Assembly (NCBI GenBank): GCA_024685775.1
Contig: JAIKVL010000026.1
Span: forward strand, 1-58,897
Source of the DNA: Clostridia bacterium
GTDB taxonomy: Bacteria; Bacillota; Clostridia; Christensenellales; CAG-1252
Length of the DNA: 58,897 bases
Direction of reading: 5' to 3'
Under the pieces are notes generated by a model. It saw only the letters and a list, made by a program, of their open reading frames with translations, was not told the DNA's origin and ran no database searches. Numbering within the stretch: position 1 is the stretch's first letter; each line of letters starts with the position of its first letter. This document shows, piece after piece, positions 49,000 to 56,235 of this stretch. Made by a program: the position numbers and the translations under genes.

Positions 49000-49938
49000 A
49001 TGAAAAAAGCACTCAGAAAAATGATCCCTTCCATTCTTATGATGCTCATCGCGGCGGCGTTCGTCGGCACTTCGACCTTCGCTTGGTTCTCGATGAACAG
49101 GACGGTCACCGTCACCGGCATGAGCGTCGATACCAGAGTCGACGATAACTTGAAGATCGCGACGACCAATTCGGAAGCGAGCTACGACATCGCGCTTACG
49201 CAAAACCGCTCCGGTCACCTCCGCCCGGTTTCGACCGTGAACGGCGTCAGCTTCTTCTACACCGGCGCAGCGAACGTTAACGATTCCACCGGCGCAGCGA
49301 AAGCCGCGGCCTACACCGCTTACAGCGAAGCGGCGACCGGCAACCCCGTCACCAACGCTCTCGAGAACACCAACGCGGGCAAGACCAACTACGACGTCGC
49401 GTTCCAAACCGCGTACGGCATCGAGTCTCCCACGACGAGCACCGTCGTTTACGGCTACATCGACTACGTCTTCTACCTCAGAGCGACCAACGTTTCCGGC
49501 GCTGCGGAAGACCTGAAACTCACGAAGCTCAATCTTCTCTATAACGGAGCTGCGATCACGACCGAAAAGGCGTGGAGAGTTGCGGTCTTTGCGCAAAGCA
49601 CCAGCGCGAATACCGCCCTCGACACCGCGGTGAGCGCTTCCGATTTGAAAACGATCCTTACGCTCTCCGACGCGGCGAACCAAACCGCCGGCAAAGCCGT
49701 TAACGCGACGGACTCCGTAAACACCGTTACCTACGGAACCGCAGCGGTCATCGACAGCATCGCGGCGAATGCGACCGAATACAACAAAGTCACCGTCCGC
49801 TTGTGGCTCGAAGGCGAAGACACGACCTGCAAGAACGACACCTACGCGTCCTTGACCAATGCATACACCCTCGGACTCCAATTCCACATCGGCGGAACGG
49901 AGACGGCGGTCACCGCAATCGGTTCCGTTGTGGCATAA
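49000..49938 (+). CDS. Secreted TasA/camelysin-like fibre protein
   Basis: 312 aa from the ATG at 49000, ahead of which is AAAGGAG. The signal region KKALRKMIPSILMMLIAAAF continues into GTSTFAWFSMN, the type of signal end seen in proteins handled by SipW-like peptidases. The mature part is rich in Ala, Thr, Asn, with VFYLRATNVSGAAEDL and near the end VRLWLEGEDTTCKND, then YTLGLQFHI. Biased composition and beta-rich pattern fit a fibre or matrix subunit. It is followed by a terminator-like hairpin and a promoter for the peptidase gene. Expected to be the main structural product of the locus. Confidence 0.7.
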   Translation: MKKALRKMIPSILMMLIAAAFVGTSTFAWFSMNRTVTVTGMSVDTRVDDNLKIATTNSEASYDIALTQNRSGHLRPVSTVNGVSFFYTGAANVNDSTGAAKAAAYTAYSEAATGNPVTNALENTNAGKTNYDVAFQTAYGIESPTTSTVVYGYIDYVFYLRATNVSGAAEDLKLTKLNLLYNGAAITTEKAWRVAVFAQSTSANTALDTAVSASDLKTILTLSDAANQTAGKAVNATDSVNTVTYGTAAVIDSIAANATEYNKVTVRLWLEGEDTTCKNDTYASLTNAYTLGLQFHIGGTETAVTAIGSVVA

Positions 49939-49955
49939 TCGCTGACGAAACTACG

Positions 49956-49990
49956 CTCCGACGGGCTTTTCCGCTCGCCGGAGCGCTCTT
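49956..49990 (+). terminator. Terminator-like hairpin after the fibre gene
   Basis: CTCCG (49956-49960 region) pairs with CGGAG (49978-49983 region), with two inner mismatches, then CTCTTTT. Weak and possibly a partial stop that raises expression of the upstream genes. Confidence 0.4.
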
Positions 49991-50018
49991 TTCGAAAGCG
50001 GGGGTTTCTTCTCCGCTA

Positions 50019-50048
50019 TTGACAATCCCCTTGTATCTATGATACAAT
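50019..50048 (+). promoter_or_regulatory. Internal promoter ahead of the first SipW-like peptidase
   Basis: TTGACA (50019-50024), 18-base spacer, TACAAT (50043-50048). The following genes can therefore also be read without the riboswitch. Confidence 0.75.
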
Positions 50049-50106
50049 TTTTAAGTATTCTTATCGGGCTCGGTAATGATTCTTAAAAAAATCGGAGAAA
50101 ATTGCT

Positions 50107-50844
50107 ATGGAAAATACTTCCCAAACGAAGAAATCGAACGCGAATAAAGTCGTAAAGATCGTCCTCAACGTCCTGTTGTGGATTTTTCTGATCTTTGCCT
50201 TCCTTATGATGGTTTTCGCTTTTGCGTCCGTGTCCAATGATTACGGAGTTCCGATCCTCGGAGACAAGGTCATTTTGAACGTCGTCTCCGATTCGATGAA
50301 GCCGACTTTCGAAAAAGGCGATATGCTCGCCGGTAAGACGCTCACTTTGGAGCAAAAGAAAGCGTTGGAAGAGGGCGAAATCATTACGTTCTTCGCCGAT
50401 ATCAACGGCGACGGCGTGAAGGAGATCAACACCCACCGCATCGTCAAAAAGACGGTCAACGGAGAGGACTGTTCCTTCCGCACGAAAGGCGACAATAAAG
50501 ATATGTATCCCGTGAACGTCGATGACGACGGCTATTCCGTTAGGCCGGACGACATCATCTGCACTTGGAAAGAGGGCGACACGAAAGTTCACGGCATGGG
50601 TTCTTTCCTCGCCTTTATGCAAAGCCGCACGGGCTTCTTGTGTCTCGTCGTCATTCCGCTGATCCTCTTCTTCCTCTATGAGATCGTCCGCTTCTTCCTG
50701 ACCCTCTCCAAGGTCAAAGGCAAGAAGACCGAGATCTCCCAAGAAGAAAAAGACGAGATCCGCCGTCAAGCGATCGAGGAGTACAAACGCTCCCTCACGC
50801 AAGACGAAAGCGAAGAAAGCAAAGACGAAAACGACAAGGCTTAA
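50107..50844 (+). CDS. SipW-like signal peptidase I (Ser-His type), copy 1
   Basis: 245 aa. First membrane segment VLLWIFLIFAFLMMVFAFA, catalytic Ser in VVSDSMKPTFEKGD, and NTHRIVKK in the place where bacterial LepB has Lys. His at this site is the mark of the ER/archaeal S26B type and SipW. A second membrane segment (LVVIPLILFFLYEIVRFFL) and a charged C-terminal tail (EEYKRSLTQDESEES) face the cytoplasm. It should process the TasA-like proteins upstream. It has its own promoter. Confidence 0.9.
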   Translation: MENTSQTKKSNANKVVKIVLNVLLWIFLIFAFLMMVFAFASVSNDYGVPILGDKVILNVVSDSMKPTFEKGDMLAGKTLTLEQKKALEEGEIITFFADINGDGVKEINTHRIVKKTVNGEDCSFRTKGDNKDMYPVNVDDDGYSVRPDDIICTWKEGDTKVHGMGSFLAFMQSRTGFLCLVVIPLILFFLYEIVRFFLTLSKVKGKKTEISQEEKDEIRRQAIEEYKRSLTQDESEESKDENDKA

Positions 50845-50952
50845 TTCACGATCGACACGACAAACTTTTTCTCCGAAAAACGGCAGACTTTCGGAGCGTA
50901 AGCGCGGAGAAAGGCTCTCGCGCGCCTCGCTTTATGGCATCAAAGGATAGAT

Positions 50953-52512
50953 ATGGTTTATTTCGATAACTTCCGAAATTGGTTCTTGATGTTTATGAAA
51001 CAAATGCTCGGCGGCATTTGGCAAGCCATTTCCAACCTCTTCCTCGGAATCGGACAAATATTTAATTTCGGCGTGTACGGCAGGCAACTTGCCGGGCAGC
51101 AATTCGGATGGGCGTGGGTCCTCGTTATCCTCGTCCTTTTGCTGACGCTCGCGATCTGGGGCGCGCTGATCTTCCTTATCGTCCTTGCCATCCGTAAGTA
51201 CATTCGCTTCCGTCGCACCGCGGTCGGAAGAGAAGACCTTCTCGAAGAGATCGCGGAGCTCCACCGCGACGTCATCCGCTTGACTGCGGAAAAAGAGAAG
51301 ATTATGAACCTCAAAGTCGCTTCCGCGGGGCTCAGCCGCGAAGAAATGCAAGCCGTCCTCGGCGTCTCGGACGAATTCCCGAAAGAAGGCGAGGAAGCGC
51401 AAGCGGAAGGCGCCGCCGGCGCGGTCGAAGAAGAAGGCAATCGCTTTGCGAGGCTCTCCGCGGTGGACGAAAAGTACGTCTACTACAACCCGCCCCATTA
51501 TAACCGCGAAATGGATCTCGCCGCGCTTTGCGAAGACATCCGCAATTTCGCCTGCTATCACTCCCATCTCTATTACGAGATCAAGACGATCCGCTTAATG
51601 ATCGCGGGGCTTTCCTGCACGAAGCTCATCGTCCTGCAAGGTATCTCCGGTACCGGTAAAACCTCTCTCCCCTATACGCTCGGAAAATATTTCCTGAACG
51701 ACGCGACGATCGCTTCCGTCCAGCCTTCTTGGAGAGACCGAAGCGAACTTTTCGGCTACTTCAACGAATTTACCAAGAAGTTCAACGAAACCGAAGTCCT
51801 GAAAAGGATCTACGAATCTTCGTATAATGACGACGTCAATATCATCGTCCTCGACGAAATGAACATCGCGCGTATCGAATACTATTTCGCGGAGATGCTC
51901 TCCGTCCTCGAAATGCCGAACCCCGCCGAGTGGAAGATCGAGCTCGTTCCTTCCTCTTGGCCGGACGATCCGAAGAAACTCGTGGACGGCAAACTGACCA
52001 TCCCGCAAAACGTCTGGTACATCGGCACCGCAAACAACGACGATTCGACTTTCGCCGTCTCCGATAAGGTCTACGACCGCGCCCTCGTCATCAACCTCGA
52101 CAGCAAGGGTATGCCCTTCGACGCGCCTCCGACCGAAGCGAAGAACATCAGCTTCTCTTATATCGAAAGCCTTTATAAGAAAGCGGTCGAAGAGTATCCG
52201 ATCCGCGAAGAATCGCTGAAAAAGATCGAAAAACTCGATCTCTACGTCATCGAGCGCTTCCGCGTCGCCTTCGGTAACCGTATTATGAAGCAAATGAAGA
52301 TCTTCGTCCCCGTCTATATCGCTTGCGGCGGAACGGAGACCGACGGCATCGACTACGTCCTCGCGACGAAAGTTTTCCGCAAATTCGACGCTTTGAACCT
52401 CTCCTTGATCCGCGGCGAGATCCGTGGTTTGATCCTCCAACTCGACGCCCTTTTCGGCAAGGATCAAATGAAAGAGAGCATCGCCTATCTAAGGCGTTTG
52501 CAGAAGTCCTGA
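50953..52512 (+). CDS. Membrane McrB-like AAA+ ATPase (locus 2)
   Basis: 519 aa. One or two membrane segments near residues 55-85 (WVLVILVLLLTLAIWGALIF) and a basic coiled-coil-like stretch. The AAA+ domain begins near 225: Walker A QGISGTGKTSLP, SVQPSWRDRSELFGYFNEF, Walker B IIVLDEMNIARIEYY, sensor YIGTANNDDSTFAVSD, and FRVAFGNRIMKQ. It is a clear paralogue of the ATPase at 19447. GTAN and the WxDxxEL block place it with the McrB/MoxR group. The membrane anchor and the setting among peptidases and fibre proteins suggest a role at the envelope, not classical restriction. The partner follows after 15 bases. Confidence 0.82.
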   Translation: MVYFDNFRNWFLMFMKQMLGGIWQAISNLFLGIGQIFNFGVYGRQLAGQQFGWAWVLVILVLLLTLAIWGALIFLIVLAIRKYIRFRRTAVGREDLLEEIAELHRDVIRLTAEKEKIMNLKVASAGLSREEMQAVLGVSDEFPKEGEEAQAEGAAGAVEEEGNRFARLSAVDEKYVYYNPPHYNREMDLAALCEDIRNFACYHSHLYYEIKTIRLMIAGLSCTKLIVLQGISGTGKTSLPYTLGKYFLNDATIASVQPSWRDRSELFGYFNEFTKKFNETEVLKRIYESSYNDDVNIIVLDEMNIARIEYYFAEMLSVLEMPNPAEWKIELVPSSWPDDPKKLVDGKLTIPQNVWYIGTANNDDSTFAVSDKVYDRALVINLDSKGMPFDAPPTEAKNISFSYIESLYKKAVEEYPIREESLKKIEKLDLYVIERFRVAFGNRIMKQMKIFVPVYIACGGTETDGIDYVLATKVFRKFDALNLSLIRGEIRGLILQLDALFGKDQMKESIAYLRRLQKS

Positions 52513-52527
52513 TAAGGGGCGACCCCT

Positions 52528-55500
52528 ATGAATCCGAAGAACGAAACCGCCAAATTCGGCGCGGCGGAAACCGATACGCGCGCCCCGTGGGTCCAAAACC
52601 TTCGTTATACGAAGTCCTTTTTGGCGAAACTCTGTTTGAGCGGAAAGGACGTCAAGGAGACCTATGCCGCCCTGTTCAACGCGCTCTCCTCTTTTGACGG
52701 CGTTACGGCGAAGACTTCTTTTTCCTGCGCGACCTTTTCTTACAAGCGCAAACCTCTCGCGAGGATCTCCCTTTCGGGAAAATCCCTGACGATCTATTTT
52801 GCGATCGACCCCGCGACGCACGCCGAGGGTCGCTATCGCCTTTCTCCTTCGAGCGCAGCCAAAAAGAACGCGCTTCTCCCCTCGAAATTCCGCATCAAGA
52901 GCCAAAAAGGTCTCGCTTTTGCGCTCCGCGTCATTAAAGAAGTCGCGGAAAGTTTCTCTTTGAAAGAAAAGGAGCATCCGCTCCCGCCCGTTACGGCGAA
53001 AAGCTTCCCCGCTTCTTCGATCCCCGTCCTTTTGTCGAGAGGATTGATCCGCCAGATCGGCGCAAAGAGGAACGTCATCACCGTCGAAAAAGAGAACCTG
53101 ATCTACGTCGAAACCGAGAAAAAAGTCCCGGGAGAGACGATCGAAGAGCTCGAAAAAGGCGCAGGCGGCGCGGAAGGCGCGGAAAACGCGGAAAGCGAAT
53201 CGGTCGAAGAAGGGACCGCGATCGTCGAAGGCGAAGCGCTTAACCCGATCTTTTTCGCGACCGAGCAAAACGCGCACGCGGACGATATTTTCGCCGACAC
53301 CGCCGCGACCAACGTCGCCCTGACCGAGCGCCACGGAAAGTACGTCGAGATCTTAAACTCCTTTACTGGAGAAGGCGATATCCGTTTCGTCAGAAGATCG
53401 GTCATTCGCGCGATCGACGAACGCTGGGTAACCGCGATCGAAGATTGCCTGCTCGCGCTCGACGAAGTTACGCGCTCTCCTTCTCACTTCATCGAAGAGA
53501 CCGAAGAGCTTTTGCCGATCGAACGCACGAAGAAAGTGACGACGCGCTCGATCAAACACCTTTGCCAACACACGGGGCTTATCTCCCGCATAGAAAAAGG
53601 CGTCGTGATCCCGTCCAAACTTCTGAACGTCTTCCGCGACGAATCCGTCATGACCTATGAAAACAAATTCGTGAACACCCTTCTTTTGCGCCTGTTCTCT
53701 TTCGTTACGGCGCGCTACGAAGAGGCTCTCGAATACGGCGCGAACCGCCACGCATGCGTCTTTTCCTTTACGGACAAGATCGAGTCGGACGAAGAAAAAG
53801 GCAAGATCTCTTTCGAGATCGAGCTTTCCACCCCGACCGAAGAAAGGGAAAAGACCCGCTTTTTCCAAAGCGATCTTTGGGCGCGCGTCAAAAAATTGAA
53901 CGAAGTCATCACCGACTATCAATCGAGCGAGTTCTGCGCGCAGATGGGGAACGCGGTCATCAAACCGCCCGTCGTCCACACGAACCCGATCTTGAAAAAC
54001 AAAAATCTTCGCCAATGCTTGGATCTTTGGGAGTTCTTGGAAGGCTATGACGACGAGGGCGTAACGACCAAAGAGCGCGACCTAGTGATCCAAGAGGAGC
54101 AAGCGGACCTCGTCCGCCGTTCGCTCGCGGAACAGTACGTCTTCTTCCGCCATTTCTCCGACACCGCGATCCGAAACGAGGACGAGCCGGAGCGCGTCGT
54201 CACGCAAAAAGCCTACGGCGCAGCCAAACGCGCGGAAGAGCAAGAAGAAGCCGCAGTCACCGAGATCGTCCGAGACGCCGAACCGGAAGAAAACGAGATC
54301 GCGTTTTACGTCTCCGTTGCGCTCGCCGCGGAAGAACTCGCGGAGAACGAGGCGAAAGAAGCGATCGAAGAGATCGAAAAAGAGCGCGAAGACCTTTTGG
54401 AAGAAGAATCGCCCGAAGAAGAAATCAAGTCGGCGGTGGATACCCTCCCCGTCGAATATCCGACGACCGAGCCGAAGGAAGAAGAAACGAGCGCGCCCGC
54501 GCCCGAATCCGCGCCCGAAGTCGCGGACGAGCAAGGGGAAGAAGCCGAATCGGACGAAGAGGACGAAGCGAACGAAGAAAAGATCCTTTTCGTCAAATCC
54601 TTCTCCGCGAAACTCGCTTCGGCGAGCGACTTTATCAAGGACGCGTACTGCCGCTTCGCGAACGCCCTTCTCTCCAAAGAAGGCGTTAAAGAGCGCAAAG
54701 CGTTCGACCATATCGACTTTTACAGGGGCAGAAAGACCATCGCGCGCGTCTCGCTCATCGGAAAGACGCTTCGCGTCTATTTCGCCCTCGACCCCGCTTC
54801 TCTCGACGGGAAGTACGGCGTCACCGACCGTTCGTCCGTTAAAAAATTCGAGCAGACGCCTTCCCTTCTCAAAGTCAAAGGACCGCGCAGCTTGAAGCGC
54901 GCTTTGGAGCTTTGCGACCTCGCGACCGAAGATCTCGAAGCCGCGAAAAAGCCCGTGACCGTCGCCTCGACCGATTTCAAGGAAATGACGACGGAAGAAG
55001 CGCTCGCCGCGGGAGAGATCCGCCGCCGCGTCTTCAAAGGGCAAGCTTCCGAAGAATTCCGCCCGAGAAAGAGAAAAGTCGTCCGCGAAAAGATCGATTG
55101 GTCGGAAGAAGTCGCGGAGTACAACAAAGAGCGCGAAAAGGCGAACAAAAAAGAAAAGGAAAAGACCGTCGTCCTCGACCTCGTCTCCCCCGCGGAATAT
55201 CTCCGCGCCGTGGAAAAAGCCGAGGAAGAAGAGATTCAAAAGCAGATCGAAGAAGCGCCGGCGGTCGAAAAGCCCCATATCGCGGAAGGCGGCGCGGGCG
55301 ACCCCTTGTTCCTGCGCGAAGAAGCCGAAATTTCCGAGCCCGTCGCCCTCGAAGAGCCGAAACAACCCGAAGCGGAAGAAATCAAGCCCGCTCCGAAACC
55401 CGTTCCGGTCGGCGGCGACAAGCTGAACCCCAAGCCCATCACGATGGAAGAACTCGAAGGGAATTCCCGCGGCGCGAACCGACGTAATCAACGCTCGAAC

Positions 55501-55566
55501 GCCGCGAGCGAGCAAACGAGAAAAGGATTTTTCTCCCGTTTGTTCGGAAGGAAGAATAAGAGATGA
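52528..55566 (+). CDS. DUF2357-like partner with a duplicated flanking domain
   Basis: 1012 aa, no membrane segment. A domain at about 25-150 (TKSFLAKLCLSGKDVKETY, RKPLARISLSGKSL, IYFAIDPA) recurs at 690-815 (VKSFSAKLASASDFIKDAY, RKTIARVSLIGKTL, VYFALDPA). Between them lies a DUF2357-like core near 290-560, with LLPIERTKKVTTRSIKHLCQ and SVMTYENKFVNTLLLRL, whose YENxFVN matches the ENxF motif of that family and the partner at 17977. Two long acidic linkers (560-690 and 870-1000) separate the parts. The C-terminus is basic. The DNA- or protein-cutting role of DUF2357 is uncertain. Pairing with the McrB-like ATPase is the best clue. Confidence 0.65.
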   Translation: MNPKNETAKFGAAETDTRAPWVQNLRYTKSFLAKLCLSGKDVKETYAALFNALSSFDGVTAKTSFSCATFSYKRKPLARISLSGKSLTIYFAIDPATHAEGRYRLSPSSAAKKNALLPSKFRIKSQKGLAFALRVIKEVAESFSLKEKEHPLPPVTAKSFPASSIPVLLSRGLIRQIGAKRNVITVEKENLIYVETEKKVPGETIEELEKGAGGAEGAENAESESVEEGTAIVEGEALNPIFFATEQNAHADDIFADTAATNVALTERHGKYVEILNSFTGEGDIRFVRRSVIRAIDERWVTAIEDCLLALDEVTRSPSHFIEETEELLPIERTKKVTTRSIKHLCQHTGLISRIEKGVVIPSKLLNVFRDESVMTYENKFVNTLLLRLFSFVTARYEEALEYGANRHACVFSFTDKIESDEEKGKISFEIELSTPTEEREKTRFFQSDLWARVKKLNEVITDYQSSEFCAQMGNAVIKPPVVHTNPILKNKNLRQCLDLWEFLEGYDDEGVTTKERDLVIQEEQADLVRRSLAEQYVFFRHFSDTAIRNEDEPERVVTQKAYGAAKRAEEQEEAAVTEIVRDAEPEENEIAFYVSVALAAEELAENEAKEAIEEIEKEREDLLEEESPEEEIKSAVDTLPVEYPTTEPKEEETSAPAPESAPEVADEQGEEAESDEEDEANEEKILFVKSFSAKLASASDFIKDAYCRFANALLSKEGVKERKAFDHIDFYRGRKTIARVSLIGKTLRVYFALDPASLDGKYGVTDRSSVKKFEQTPSLLKVKGPRSLKRALELCDLATEDLEAAKKPVTVASTDFKEMTTEEALAAGEIRRRVFKGQASEEFRPRKRKVVREKIDWSEEVAEYNKEREKANKKEKEKTVVLDLVSPAEYLRAVEKAEEEEIQKQIEEAPAVEKPHIAEGGAGDPLFLREEAEISEPVALEEPKQPEAEEIKPAPKPVPVGGDKLNPKPITMEELEGNSRGANRRNQRSNAASEQTRKGFFSRLFGRKNKR

Positions 55567-56231
55567 AGAATGGAAAGATCGCAAAGGCATTGAAGCTCGG
55601 ATTGAAGATCCTGTTCGGGATCTTCGTCTTCGCGTTTCTCGCCCTTTTCGTCGCCTCGAAGGTAACGACCTCTCCGATCTTCCTCTTTAATAAAACGACG
55701 ATGTGGGTCATGACCCAAAGCATGGATCCGACGATTCCCCCGCGAACGTACATCCTCGTGGAAAAAGCCACGGCGGACGACGTAAACGTCGGCGACGTCA
55801 TCGTCTTTCGCTCGACCGACCCGAGGATCAAGGGAAGTTTCAACACCCACCGCATCATCGCGAAATCGGGCAACACGATCGTCACCAAAGGCGACAACAA
55901 CGACCAAGACGACGGGATCTATTCGGCAAAGCCCGAGGACGTCGTCGGACGCTACGTCAAGAAGATCGGTTTTCTGACCTTCCTCGGAAGGATCGCCATG
56001 ACGCCGATCGGGTTCGCGGTCCTGTTGATCCTGTTTATCATAACGATGAGTTTTTCGGTCTTCCCGGACGTCAAAGAGGCGATCGCGGCGAAGACGGAGG
56101 ACGACGAGAAAAAAAAGAGCGACGAGATCCGTCGCCTGATTGAAGAAGAAGTGCAGCGCCTGAAAGAAAGCGGCGCGGGGCTTGAAGACCTGCCGCAGAC
56201 AGACGAAAAATCGGAAAAAGGAGGAGAATGA
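55563..56231 (+). CDS. SipW-like signal peptidase I (Ser-His type), copy 2
   Basis: 222 aa. Membrane segment KILFGIFVFAFLALFVASKV, catalytic Ser in VMTQSMDPTIPP, the His in NTHRIIAKSGNTIVTKGDNN and the closing membrane segment (MTPIGFAVLLILFIITMSFS). A charged tail follows. Only a distant match to copy 1, so the two may serve different substrates. It overlaps the stop of the partner gene (ATGA), which ties it to the ATPase pair. Confidence 0.88.
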   Translation: MKNGKIAKALKLGLKILFGIFVFAFLALFVASKVTTSPIFLFNKTTMWVMTQSMDPTIPPRTYILVEKATADDVNVGDVIVFRSTDPRIKGSFNTHRIIAKSGNTIVTKGDNNDQDDGIYSAKPEDVVGRYVKKIGFLTFLGRIAMTPIGFAVLLILFIITMSFSVFPDVKEAIAAKTEDDEKKKSDEIRRLIEEEVQRLKESGAGLEDLPQTDEKSEKGGE

Positions 56232-56235
56232 CGGT

